A stretch of DNA of 64,000 nucleotides from Alopecurus myosuroides (Eukaryota > Streptophyta > Magnoliopsida > Poales > Poaceae): positions 240,918,187 to 240,982,186 of the forward strand of contig CM054058.1 of assembly GCA_028641055.1 (NCBI GenBank), written 5' to 3'. The position numbers and the translations under genes are program-made. Shown here piece by piece: positions 1-10,766 of this stretch (its first letter is position 1; each line of letters opens with the position of its first letter). A model generated the notes under the pieces. That model searched no databases. It saw nothing but the letters and a program-made list of their open reading frames with translations, and had not been told where the DNA came from.

Positions 1-905
1 CAATTTCTTCACAAAAACCATGAAAGATAGCAGACATACATCTTTGAAAAGTAGCAGGAGCATTACATAAACCAAAAGGCATACGTCTATAAGCATAGGC
101 TCCAAAAGGAAAAGTGAAAGTTGTTTTCTCTTGATCAAGCTTTCTAACAGCAATCTGAGAGAACCCGAAATAACCATCAAGAAATCAGAAATGAGTTTTC
201 TTAGACAACCTTTCTAACATTTGATCAATAAAAGGAAAAGGATAATGATCTTTCTTAGTAACTTTGTTAACCTTCCTAAAATCAATGCACATCCTATAAC
301 CAACCACTACTCTTTGAGGAATAAGTTCATTCATTTGGCACAACAGTCATCCCTCCTTTCTTAGGGACACAATGCACAAGACTAACCCATCTACTATCAG
401 CAATAGGATAAATAATACCAGCATCAAGGAGTTTTAATACCTCGTTTCTTACCACATCCTTCATCTTAGGATTTAAACGGTGTTGATGCTCAACAACTGG
501 CTTTGCATCAGGTTCAATATTAATAGCATGCTGACATATAGCAGGAGAAATCCCCTTCAAAACATCAAGAGTATAACCAATAACACCTCTGTGTTTCTTC
601 AATATTCCCAATAATCTCTCCTCTTCTTCACCAGAAAGTTTAGAACTAATAATAACATGATATAATTTCTTATCATCAATATGAGCATATTTAAGATTGT
701 CAGGCAAGGGCTTTAGATCAAAAACAGGATCCTCCTTGGGTGGTAATGTGGTACCCAAGTCTTCCACCGGTAAATTATGTTTCAGCATCGCTGGCTGATG
801 TAGGAAAATCTCGTCAATTTCATTCATTTCTTCCAAAAAATACATCACTTTCGTGGTCTTCCATGTATTGCTGCAAAGGATTGTTAGGAGCAAGATCAAT
901 AGCAT
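1..905 (-). pseudogene. Athila-type Ty3/gypsy reverse transcriptase fragment
   Basis: The minus strand encodes the start of a Ty3/gypsy reverse transcriptase. From 905 to 327 it reads through the linker after protease and the RT N-terminus, with LLDAGIIYPIADS and VPKKGGMTVVPNE. From about 326 down to 1 it continues in another frame with RMCIDFRKVNK, YPFPFIDQMLERL and RRMPFGLCNAPATFQRC. The 'PKKGGMTVV...NELIP' signature is typical of the Athila lineage. The copy is dead: a small deletion near 326 shifts the frame, and a further in-frame stop lies just before the FLDGY motif. The YVDD active site, RNase H and integrase would lie left of the window start. Lineage is inferred from motifs, without alignment. 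Confidence 0.85.
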
Positions 906-1253
906 CTAATTGTTCAACTCTATAATTCTCATTAGGCAGTTCAGCTTCATAAGATGATTTAGCAAATTTGGAGAAATTAAATTCATAAGACTCTCCATCA
1001 AACTTTGTAAGAATTTTCTCCTTTTACAATCAATAACAGCACCACAAATGTTTAAGAAAGGTCTGCCAAATATAATAGGACAAGTATCACTAGCAGAAGT
1101 GCCTAGTACTAGAAAATCAGCAGGATACTTAGTTTTACCACATAAGACCTCCACATCTCTAACAATACCAATCGGAGAAATAGTTTCCCTATTAGCAAGT
1201 TGAATAATCACATCAATGTCTTCAAGTTCACAAGAACCAATTTCATGCATGAT
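906..1253 (-). pseudogene. Athila-type protease C-terminal part
   Basis: This minus-strand segment continues the retroviral-type aspartic protease whose active site lies just to its right. It reads MHEIGSCELEDIDV, then CGKTKYPADFLVL and PIIFGRPFLN, the usual C-terminal half of plant Ty3/gypsy proteases. It is separated from the gag-protease frame only by a TAA at 1251-1253, where a GAA codon (YELYK-E-IMHEI) is expected. That is a simple nonsense substitution. A frame change near 905 separates it from the RT. It is non-functional as it stands. Confidence 0.8.
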
Positions 1254-2378
1254 TTATTTATAAAGCTCATAAGGAATAGCACTAGAACTAGCACCAATAT
1301 CACACAAACCATAATAGCAATGATCACCTATCCTAACAGATAGCACAGTAACACTAGGTTTCCTAGATTTACTAGGATGAGAGACAATATTGGAAGCATC
1401 TTCACAAAATATAATGTGTCCCTCTTCTACATTTACAGATGCTAGGTCCTTTACTATTGCTACTGTAGTTTCTACATTTATTTGTTCCTCAGGTTCTATA
1501 GGTTTCCTTGCAATTTTATTAACCACACTAGCTAACATAGAATGTTCTTTTACCTTAGCAGGGGAAGACATTTTCTCAATATAAGGCTCAGGCACAATAG
1601 AATCAACACTATGAACTTCTATATCTCCAGTAGGAACACAATTAAAAGTATCTTTATAAGGTGCATGGTACTTGTCCCATTCCTTTTTAGGAATATCAAA
1701 ATAAGAAGCAAAATCCTTATATAAGTTTGCAACAACTTGAGAATCAAGACCATAAACAATACTAACATTATGAAAATCATCGAATGACGTAAAAGTTTTA
1801 ATGCATTCATAATTTATACCTAACTTTCTACCTTTGTCATTCTCCCATCCTTCAGTGTTTTCTTGAATACGGTCAAGAAGATCCCATTTAGCTTCATATT
1901 TCATACGTGTAAATGATCCAGAACAAGAAGCATCCAATAAATACTTATCATGAAGAGAAAGCCTTGCATAGAAATTATTAATAACAATATTACTGGGGAG
2001 CTCATGAACAGGGCATTTGAGCATTAATAAATTCAATCTCCCCCATGCTTGGGCAATACTATCTCCGTCGTGAGGCCAAAAATTATATATATAATTCCGA
2101 TCTCTATGAATCTCACCGGGAGGATAGAATTTAGAATAAAAGATAGGCATAATTTCCTCCCATCCAATAGTTTGGCTATTTTTCAGCAGTTTGAACCATT
2201 CAGAGGCTCGGCCTGTCAATGATATAGAGAATAATTTCCTCTTCACTTGGCTCGTTGTAATACTTGCACACTTGAACAACTCGCATAATTCATGTAAAAA
2301 GAGCAAATGATCACCGGGATGGACAGTTCCATCACCTGGATAGGAGTTATCCCTAGCATGTTTACCAATCTTTATAGG
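1254..2378 (-). pseudogene. Athila-type gag and protease active site, 5'-truncated
   Basis: The minus-strand frame of about 375 codons starts in gag (YPGDGTVHPGDHLLFLHEL) and runs through the retrotransposon gag core (RKLFSISLTGRASEWFKLL, FYPPGEIHRDRN, LPSNIVINNFYARL). It ends at the protease active site DIGASSSAIPYELYK, with D-I-G in place of the usual D-T/S-G. The true gag start is missing. The open frame extends to 2396 only through a TTG, and homology to gag appears to stop near 2378, where a copia LTR begins. The element's own 5' LTR and primer-binding site are absent. Gag would form the particle in the cytoplasm, but this copy is a relic. Confidence 0.85.
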
Positions 2379-4010
2379 CATATGCCCGGGAGGCAATAAT
2401 TTAATGGTTATTATCTTATTCCTTGTTTATGATAAATGTTTATTTCTCATGCTAGAATTGTATTAACCGGAAACGTTGATACATGTGTGTTTAATAAACA
2501 AACAATGGTTCCTAGTAAACCCTCTCTTTTAACTAGCTCGTTGATTAATAGATGATCAAGGTTTTCTGGTCATGAACATTGGATGTTGTTAATAACGGGG
2601 TCATGTCATTGCTAGAATGATGTGATGAACATAGACCCAATATCAAGATAACAATAGATCAAGTCATTTAGTTTATATTGTTATATCTTGCGTACGAAGT
2701 AACTTATTCCTTAGACCATGAGATCATGCCAATCACTGGTACCGGAAGGGTGCTTTGATGTCATCAAACGTCACACCGTAACAGGGTGACTATAAAGGTT
2801 CCTTTAGGTATTCGGAAAGTATTAGTTGAGGATCATGGATCAAGAGTGGGATTTGTCCATCCAAATAACGGAGAGATATACTCTGGGCCCTCTCCTTGAT
2901 ATCACATCGACACCTCTTGCAAGCACGTGATATGATCACAAGGATGTCATATCACGGAAACGAGAAAAGAGTACTTGTCAGGTAACGAGATTGAACAAGG
3001 TATGGTTAATACCAAAGATCGAATCTCGGGCAAGTAAAATATCGCGAGACAAAGGGTTGATGGTTCACACGATCACGAGAGTCATTGTTGAATATATAGG
3101 AGTCATCACGGATCTCCAAATCCCGCTGTTGATTATTGATCGGAGAGGAGTCTCGATCATGTCTATCTTATTCGTGAACCGTAGGATGGCACACTTAAGG
3201 TTCGATGACGCATTTGAGAGGATACGGAATAAAGAAGAATGTTTTGAGCAGCACCGAAATTGTTTCGGGGAAAATTGAAATAATTCAAGGGGTTTTTCGT
3301 CGAATGGTTGTTAATAGAATTAAAAAATGATTCGAGGTTCTATATGCAAATGTTTGTTAATAGAATTAACAAATGCTGAAATAAAGAAATAAAAATGTTT
3401 TATTTAATTATTAAAGAAAAACTCTTGGATTTTCTAAGTGGGAAATAAAGGAAGGATGAGTGTATGTGAGTGGAGTGTCGACTCACATGAAGATGGAAGA
3501 GGTGGGGGCACCACCATGGCTGGCCGCACTCGACCCTTGGGCTGCCTCCCTCTCCCTATAAAAGGAGGGTGAGGGCTCCTCCTCTCTCACACACTTGCCC
3601 ACCTCAATTCCTCTCCACCCGCTGCTCCTTTCCATGGTCTCCGGCTTGGCGAAGCCCTGACCGTGGGATTCTTCACCACCACCACGCTGTCGTGCTGCTG
3701 GAGTCCCGAGGGATCCTCTACTTCCGCCTCCCCGTTGGATCGAGGGAACGAAGGTCGTCATCAACCGTACGTGTGACCGATCACGGAGGCACCGCCAGAT
3801 TGCGGTGCACATCTTCTTGCTTTCGGGATCGGTGTGAGTACGACTACGCCAACAACAAGATTTGATATCGTAACGCTTTGTGTCTTTGAGGGTTTGTGTT
3901 TCCTAAGACCCTGTTTCTCCCCGTTGCACTTCATATCCTAGATTAGATCTTGGCCTTTCGGGTGTCTCTCGCGTAGGATTTTTTTTGTTTTCTATGCAAT
4001 GACCCCTTCA
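2379..4010 (+). mobile_element. BARE/Angela-like Ty1/copia solo LTR, 5' end missing
   Basis: The segment follows the order of an Angela/BARE long terminal repeat: the 'atgccc..gaggcaataat' start, 'gaccatgagatcatg', 'cgtcacaccgtaacagggtg', 'cgagattgaacaaggta', 'cgaatctcgggcaagta', a TATAAAA box at 3557-3563 and a 'gcgtaggatttttttt' end. The first ~10 bases of the usual terminus (TGTTGGAA...) are not found. No primer-binding site follows the right end and no second LTR or copia interior is present. It is therefore a truncated solo LTR. The short ORFs inside it are not genes. Family assignment is by recall of the Angela LTR, not alignment. Confidence 0.75.
3557..3563 (+). promoter_or_regulatory. 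TATA box of the Angela-like LTR
   Basis: TATAAAA lies within a pyrimidine-rich U3/R boundary, preceded by 'cctctccc' and followed by 'ggaggg'. Its place in the last third of the LTR fits the BARE/Angela core promoter. Present activity is unknown. Confidence 0.5.
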
Positions 4011-4437
4011 GCTGGAAGCTCAACATCGAAAATAAGTCTCCATAGCCTTCCTGGGGGCTACTAACGGAGATATCGGGAAAGGGGTATCTACCGGCATCCA
4101 GAATCCGGACCTGAAGGGCAGGCCCAAAGACTGAGGCTCGTAAGGCTCGAAGCGCATGACTGCATCCGGATTGGCGGCCTTGAAGCCCATCCGCACTCTT
4201 AGGGGGTGGATGATCGTAGATTGCTAGGGTTTAGTTGATAGGCGGTTTGTGTTCCTGTACGCCCCGGATCGGTTGTCTATATAAAGCCGTACGGGAGAAA
4301 CCCTAAGGCAGATTCGAGTCATACATTTGATTTGCTTTAGGTAATTGTAATCTCTGTTTGGCATCACCGTGATAGTTGATTTTGCAGGAAGTAGGGAGCC
4401 TCTCTAGCTAACCTGAACCTGGGTAAACTTCGTGTCC
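4011..4437 (+). mobile_element. Ty3/gypsy LTR fragment
   Basis: The non-coding segment contains 'tcctgggggctactaacgg', a TATATAAA box at 4278-4285 followed by 'gagaaaccctaagg', and 'ctgaacctgggtaaacttcgtg' near its right end. This succession is common in LTRs of Triticeae gypsy elements. Neither terminus nor a TSD can be placed with confidence, so it is recorded as a fragment. Confidence 0.5.
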
Positions 4438-5971
4438 TTGCCCCAAAGCACTCCCCCACATTTTCCTTCCCCGCGGTTTACCCTAGAGAGATGGCTACCC
4501 CTTCCGAGAAACTTGATCCTAGAACACGTTACTTGGTCAACAACAGGAGAGTCTTGAACTTGTTCTTGGGTTGGTGCATCACTTGCTCCCTTGGCATGAT
4601 CTTCCAATGTAGAGGAGAGCTCCACTTGAGTAGAGCAAAGTCCTTCTCGAGTCGCCACAAGGTGTCCCTCAATGGGGCGGAAAAATCCCACACCCATTCT
4701 TCCTATGGCTTCTTGAGGTATTTCAACATCTACATCGGAAACACGAAATTGCGCCACTTGGGACCATCATTTTCTTCAAACATCACAGTACTAGATTCAA
4801 TGAAAATCCGTGAGGCCTTGTCAAAGACTCTATAAGTGTAGGATTCGGCACCATAACCAACTAATGTACCCTCAATAGTTTTAGACTGGAATTTAGACAA
4901 ACATGCACCTTTTACCAAATAGAAACACTTACAACCGAAGACACAGAAGTAGGAGATATTTGGTTTGTTGCCGGTGAGAATCTCATATGGAGTATTCATT
5001 AAACCCTTGCGTATGTAGAGCCGGTTAGATGAGTGACAAGCGGTGGACACGGCTTCGGCCCATAGATATTAGGGAGAAGTATACTCCGCCAACATGGTCC
5101 TTGCCATATCCAATAAAGTCTGGTTCTTCCTTTCGGCTACACCATTTTGTTGAGGGGTATATGCAGCGAAATATAGATGAAGAATACCCTCTTCACTAAG
5201 GAACACATTAAGGGTGTAGTTCTTGAACTTGGATCTATTGTCACTCCCAATAGCCATGATGGGAACATTATGTTGATGTTGCACTTGGTTGGATAAGTGG
5301 ATGACGTCTTGTTGAGTCTCACTCTTTAATTTGAAGAAGTAGACACAGGTGTATCTTGAATAGTCATCCACAATCACCAAGCAATACTTCTTGCCTCCAA
5401 AACTTGCCTCGAGCACTGCACCAAAGAGATCAACGTGGAGAAACTCCAAGATCCTCTTTGATGAAATAATTATCTTGCTTGGATGCGAGGAATCATGCAT
5501 CTTGCCTTCAACACAATCCCTACACACACGATCTTTGGCAAAGGAAACATTTTCTTTTAGTCCGAGGATGTGGTCACCCTTGTGAAGACTATGCAAAGTT
5601 CTCATGTTGACATGGGATAAGCCGCGATGCCATAACCACCCCACGTCAGCCTTACCGAAGAGACACAACGTTTGAGTGTTGGTTGACTCCGAAAAGTCTA
5701 CCACATACAACTCATTTTTGACATGCCCAATGTAAGCAACATCGAGAGACTTGCACCACATGATGACCACCTTTTTAGGACCAAAGAAGACGGAGAAACC
5801 CATCTTCCCTAAAGCACAAACTGAAATAAAATTGAAACCAAGTTATTCGACAAGCATGACATTTTTAAGGGTGATATTAGGAGCAAAAATCACCTTGCCA
5901 AAACCCTTTACCTCAGATTTTGACTTATCTCTATCATAAGTGTCTTGCTTCCGGTCATATGACTTGTACAC
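4438..5971 (-). pseudogene. SIRE/Maximus-type copia integrase and linker
   Basis: The minus strand encodes a Ty1/copia integrase. The zinc-binding pre-integrase domain (LWHRGLSHVNMRTL, CRDCVEGKMHDSSH) is at about 5600-5480. The catalytic core (FLHVDLFGAV, VIVDDYSRYTCVYFF, YTPQQNGVAERKNQTLLDMART) is at about 5450-5090. The C-terminal part (GLMNTPYEILTGNKP, FGCKCF) is at 5050-4730. Beyond it, EIPQEAIGRMGVG and STQ/PTQEQVQ-like text resembles the long integrase-RT linker of SIRE/Maximus elements. At the upstream end (5960-5830) SHMTGSKTL and the stretch leading to ALGKMGFS are protease-integrase junction text. Frame breaks occur near 5060 and 4740. RT and RNase H are missing on the left. Confidence 0.8.
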
Positions 5972-6503
5972 TGATACGTCATAAACGTATCCTTAATTTC
6001 TGATGCTCCATGTTGTTTCCTACATGTTTGCTATACGCTTTATGTCATTTTTATCGATTTTCCGGACTAACCTATTGACAAGATACCACAAAGCCAGTTC
6101 CCTGTTTTCTGCTGTTTTTAGTTTTAGAAATTTTTTTCTGGAAATATTCTCGGAATTGGAAAATTCAAATCCCGGAAGTCTTAGAATTCTCGAAGGTTCC
6201 ACGGAGTCCCAAATAGGCGAAAGGGCACACACCGTCGTCACCCTTTCGCCTATTCGGGACTCAGTGGAACCTTCGGGAATTCTAAGACTTCCGGGTTTCG
6301 AATTTTCCAATTCCGAGAATATTTCCAAAACAACTTTTCTGAAACTAAAAACAGCAGAAAATAGGATCTGGCTCTGTGGCATCTTATCAATAGGTTAGTC
6401 TCGGGAAATCGAAAAACATGACATAGTGTAAGGAAAACATGTAGCATATGGCATGAAAACAACATGGAACATCAGAAATTAAGGATACATTTATGACGTA
6501 TCA
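5972..6503. repeat. 532-bp fold-back (hairpin) element
   Basis: The unit starts TGATACGTCATAAACG and ends with its reverse complement, ...GACGTATCA. Two arms of about 255 bp (5972 to ~6228 and ~6243 to 6503) are inverted copies with scattered mismatches around a loop of about 15 bases (near 6229-6242). Each arm resembles the terminus of a repeat common in Triticeae genomes that starts TGATACGTC and contains 'ggactaaccta'. It interrupts a minus-strand copia element between gag and protease. No clear target duplication flanks it, and about 200 codons of gag seem lost at the site. The ORFs in both directions come from the palindrome and are not genes. Confidence 0.85.
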
Positions 6504-7260
6504 GGATGTTTAATTGATCTATTTGAGTTTGAATTTGTTCATGAGATTTGTTGAGGGTAGAGTGTTCACTCTCCAAGGCTTTGTGAGCCTCGGTTAGTTT
6601 TTCATGACCAACCCCAAACTCAACCTTCTTATTTTTAGACCTTTTATATTTAGCAACTGCATGGCATGTTCTTTAGTGAGTTTAGACATTAATTCATTAT
6701 GTGACTCTTCAATAGTCTCAAGTTTCTCCTCAAGAGATACTCGAAGCTCATATTCTTCCTCAAGAGCATTTTAGAGGGGACCCTTTTCAGTGCAATCTTC
6801 CCTCTCGGTTTCACATTTCTTCTTAAGAGCCTCTTGGGCCTCTCCCGATTGACTCATGAGAATATCAAAGTACCTCTTGTTCTCACCTTGCAAGTTAGTC
6901 ATAAATAGGCTCAAAGAGGAAATTTCATCTTCAACACTAGGACTAGCAAGGTTATTCTTTCCACTTTGAGTCTTAGAGTTGGAAGAACATGATACCTCGG
7001 TGGCCTTTGCCATGAAGCACTTTGCGGAGGGTTGAGGAAGATTATCATTGGGGGATTCAAAGAGTGATGGAGATGACGAAGATGCAATAGCAATAGCGGC
7101 CACTTCACTTGTGGATTCTTCTTCTTCATCATCACCGAAATCATACCCTTCTTGAGTCACTAGCACAAATCTTTAAGATGATTTATTGTTGAAAGGTTTC
7201 TTCTTGAAATGAGGCTTCTTGTTGGCGAGCTTTGACTTATCCTTGCGAACTAGTCTTCCT
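6504..7260 (-). pseudogene. SIRE/Maximus-type copia gag fragment
   Basis: The minus strand encodes a lysine-rich segment (KDKSKLANKKPHFKKKPF) at about 7250-7180, then an acidic low-complexity region (DFGDDEEEESTSEVAAIAIA) and KCFMAKATEVS. A long coiled-coil stretch follows (about 6900-6510, including KRYFDILM, KALESEHSTLNKSHEQ). This order matches the C-terminal half of gag in SIRE/Maximus copia elements. Stops and frame changes occur near 7170 and 6770. The RNA-binding zinc-knuckle end would follow but is lost at the fold-back insertion. The N-terminal gag is also absent: LTR sequence abuts the lysine-rich segment near 7255. Confidence 0.7.
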
Positions 7261-7985
7261 CCTTGACTAGATTTTCCACAAGGAAACCCTAGACTAGATT
7301 CTCTCAAGTGAATAAGGAGGAAATGAAGAACGAGTTGGTGAAGATGTAGATCAGGGCCTTCTCCTTCAATCCTCCAAAGATCAACAAGTTTGGGTAGCGG
7401 GATTGGGAGAAATCTTGGATTTGGTGAGCTCAATATATGTGCAATCAATGGCTTGGACAAACTAGAGGTCTTGGGGAAGAAGGAGGGGTATTTGTACTCT
7501 CTCCATAAATGTGGTCGTCGGATGCAGAAATTGGAGCTGGATATTACGGTTTAAACTTGAACCGGAAATTCCGGTTAGCTATTCTGCTTCAAATATGAGA
7601 TTTTGACTGCAGTTGACCAAACCGGAAATTCCGGTTTCCCAAAAATTTCCGGTACAAATTTCCAGCTGACTTTTGTGCCGAAAAAGTTCCAACCGGAGAT
7701 GTGGCCAATCTTTGAGAAAATCTTCACAACCGGAATTTCCGGTTGGTCTAGAAATATCTGGTTTGAAATTTCCGGCTTCCTTCTGGGCCATTTTCAGAGA
7801 GAATCTTCACAACCGGAATTTTCGGTTGATCCAGAAATATCCGATTGAAATCTATGGCAAATATGGCTGATCTATCTTCACATTTTTCCGGTGTTCGATG
7901 CGAATGAATAATTAAACACCTGTACTACTTAACACCTTTATAAATAACATCATTAGTATTGTTAACTAACACTCAAAACCCTAGG
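7261..7985 (-). mobile_element. Copia (Maximus-like) LTR fragment with CCGG palindromes
   Basis: On the minus strand, non-coding sequence runs from 'ggttttgagtgttagttaac' (7985) through an array of AACCGGAAATTCCGGTT-type palindromes (7560-7576, 7620-7636, 7728-7744, 7812-7828, plus half sites). It reaches a pyrimidine-rich 'cccctccttcttccccaag' and 'ggaggattgaaggagaaggcc' near 7370. This resembles the U3-to-U5 part of a Maximus-like LTR. It is joined directly to the middle of gag, so the LTR end, primer-binding site and gag start have been deleted. The upstream LTR end is not found. Confidence 0.5.
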
Positions 7986-9066
7986 GATCAAAAAATGCAC
8001 TTTCAAATGGTACGTCCACCCTTTTCTGGGTGGACTTGGCTTTGTGATAGACCACTCCAGCTTGTTTATCCGAGCCTTTTTGCGATATGTTCAGATCCAC
8101 TATTGCTAGTTGTCGATGCTGCGCCAACTGGAATTTGGAACATCTTATTCTGAAAGACATATGGTGCGGCAGAGGCGACATCATGAATTGAGCTTCAGTA
8201 CGCGTTACTGGGTTCCCTAGGTGGAACTCCGGATTGTGTTACTTGGCGGCTAGCCCCATCTCGGTCTTTCTCGGTTAAGCCGACATACCGCAGCCTTTTC
8301 CTTGGGCAGGGGCAGCCTTGGTCCTCTCACTTGTGGAAAATTCCCCTTCCCCTCAAGATCAAGATATTTGTGTGGCAACTACTGTGTGACCACCTCCCAT
8401 CGGGGGTGGAGGTATGGAAGCGTCAATGGTCTGGTGATGGCATGGTCCACTTTTTGGGATCCTAGAGACAGGGACGCATATTTTATTCACATGCCCCGCG
8501 GCCCGGTTCCTATGCAATTTCGTGTATGAAGCTCTGGGCTCCGAGTGGCGGGCCTCGAACTTTGGCGAATTCTTGGAACTCCAAGCGAATAGGACCGGGA
8601 TGGGGCATCGCCTCTTCTGGGTCGTTTTTGCCAGGATGACATGGACACTCTGAACGATTAGTAATAAGATGGTGATAGAACGAATCTTCTTACGACGTGA
8701 TGCTGACTCGATATTCAAATGTCTCACTTTTTTGCAGCAGTGGCACCCGTTGTGTAGGCAACTAGACAGGGCTCAGCTGGACGTCATGCTCGACCACTTG
8801 GTGGCGTCTACATGACGGATATCCTCCACGCCAACGAGCTGAGCCCCACTTGTGGATGGGGACCCTGCCCTCAACGATTCTTTTTCTCGCTCACCCCATC
8901 CCTCATGTTGTTTTTCTCTTGATGTTGTTTTGGGCTTATTTATGCTGATGCCCTAGCGATCTAGTGTCTACTTTCTCTCCGCTTGCTATTGGCTTTGTTG
9001 TATGAACTCGGATTCAAGGTTGCTTTATTTATAAAGCGGGGCTAAAAACCTTTTTCCGTATTAAAC
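7986..9066 (+). mobile_element. 5'-truncated LINE (non-LTR retrotransposon), ORF2 3' end
   Basis: In shifting frames the plus strand encodes the C-terminal end of a plant L1-type ORF2. It reads PLQLVYPSLFAICSDPLLLV, CVTWRLAPSR-like text, then the RT zinc-binding region (METGTHILFTCPAARF-like around 8470-8510) and FGEFLELQANRTG, ARMTWTL, FLRRDADSIFKCL and LQQWHPLCRQLDRAQLD. A 3' untranslated part ends with 'tttataaagcggggctaaaaacctttttc' near 9060. Endonuclease and the RT core are missing, as in most 5'-truncated LINE copies. Several frameshifts and stops make it inactive. The ORFs listed in this interval are pieces of it or antisense shadows. Confidence 0.75.
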
Positions 9067-9218
9067 AATGATTGTTGGAGACAAAAAAAATCAGAGATCA
9101 CACCCCATTGGTAGAGGTGAGTGGACTGGAGGTGTGCCTTTCACTGAGAAGGCAAAGCAGAGGATAAAGGTTAGACTGATTTTATGTGCTTCATGAGTAG
9201 AAATTCACATTGGAACCT
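9067..9218. other. No recognisable feature
   Basis: AT-rich sequence between the LINE 3' end and a hairpin MITE. It starts with a run of eight A (about 9084-9092) that may mark the LINE insertion tail. Confidence 0.4.
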
Positions 9219-9549
9219 GAGCTCAGATGCACCTGTTATTTTCCCGAAAATAAAAAAATAGAAAACATCTCAGAAGATTCTGAAAAAATCAGAGGCAAAC
9301 ATTAGCATGTTTCTTACATACGTGTAAATTTTCGGAAATAAATCTGTCTTTTTTGCACAGTGAAGCCAAAATTTAATTTCTTTCCGAAAATGGATTTGTC
9401 TTTTTTGCACAGGTAAGCCAAAATATAATTTCTTTCCGAAAATTTACACGTGTGTAAAACATATGCTCAGGTTTGCCTATGATTGTTTTCAGCTTTTTTT
9501 ATATGTTTTTTTTTTTGGAAAATACAGGGTGCATATGCACCCGGGAGCC
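9219..9549. repeat. Hairpin MITE, about 330 bp
   Basis: The left arm (from 'acctgagctcagatgcacc' to 'cgtgtaaattttcggaaa') pairs with the right arm (from 'tttccgaaaatttacacg' to 'gggtgcatatgcacccgggagcc') as a long imperfect inverted repeat. The central part holds a direct duplication of 'tttttgcacag(t/g)(g/t)aagccaaaat'. There is no coding capacity. The size and palindrome fit a MITE; the superfamily is uncertain because no clear TSD was found. Confidence 0.65.
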
Positions 9550-10766
9550 AAAACGCCACTCCCCTTCAAGAGCTTCTTTGTAGCAAAGTTAAATACTCTG
9601 TCTTCTTACAGAGAGGAGAGATGCTCTGATTTTTAGATGGAAGATACTCTGCTTTGTGGCAGGGAGAGATATCGTATTACTTTTGTCCTATTCTTGTACA
9701 TCTAAAAGCTTAAGAACAATTTATTACACTCTTTGTTGATTTTTCATGGTGTAACTTTTTGATGATGTGTTTTTGTGTCAAGACCTCTATGATTTATGAG
9801 ATGATTGGTTTCAAGAATAAAAACCATTCATCGTTCTATCGTTCATTTGTAATGTAGTGAAGGATAAGGGCTTGATTGTGGACCATCCTATTTTGTGCAT
9901 TAGATCTGGTAAGATTCTCTTTTTTTTTTTGGCAAATGACATATCACTAGGTCCAAACTATTGTCCGGAGAAGTTAAGGCCACGGTAGGCAGATTAGAAA
10001 AATTAAGGAAATATGGCAAATAAACAAAATAAGATATTGTGATGCATTGTTTTTGGTAAATTGTCATGATTGTGTGTCCTTGTAGCTGTAATGTTTTAAC
10101 CAAAGTTCGTTTATTCATGCTTTATTTATATCTTGCATACATGGACAAAAACACATGTTTAGAATCTTTCTCATCCATCTTCTAGAATGCAAGCATCTTT
10201 TTTTATTTCAATTTTCCTTCATAAGCATTATTTGTATGCTAAAATTTTAATCGCTAACAAACATAAATGCCATATTCACATCCACTTGCATCTCTCCTGA
10301 AATGGTGCCAGCTCAATAGAAAAGTAGATACAACGCACCAACATTCAATTAGTGAAGCAATGAAACTACAAACCATTCCATGGTCGATGTGGATGTGGAA
10401 ACCCGATAGACAGTCGGCGGCGAAAAGGAGCGGTGACGACGATCTTATTTGAGAGAGGGAAACGACGGGTTAGTGGAGGGGACAAACACAAATAGATATG
10501 TCCCTGGCATATTGTTCCCGCTTGTCAATGTCTACATGGAGCACATGTCTGGCATCTCGAGCTGGCCTTGAAACTTGGTGCCGGTGTGACCAATTTTTTT
10601 CAAGACTCTATTGAACGGAACGGGAGGCGTATCGAGGGCATGGACATGCTCAGAGAAAGAGAAATGCGTTCGCGCTTTGGCACCGGGCCAATCCAATGCG
10701 TTGCACAGGGCATGATTATTGTTCGGATGCAAAGTTGCGTCGATCATAAATATCATGTTGGGAATG
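9550..10766. other. Intergenic AT-rich sequence
   Basis: No protein, RNA gene or transposon end could be recognised. Open frames here are short and without motifs. The interval ends where LINE homology starts, near 10767. Confidence 0.4.

Noticed and set aside
5972..6503. Open frames of 120-131 codons on both strands
   Set aside because: They mirror each other because the sequence is a palindrome. No protein similarity is recognisable.
8359..8727. 122-codon minus-strand frame
   Set aside because: Antisense to the LINE ORF2 end, which is recognisable on the plus strand.
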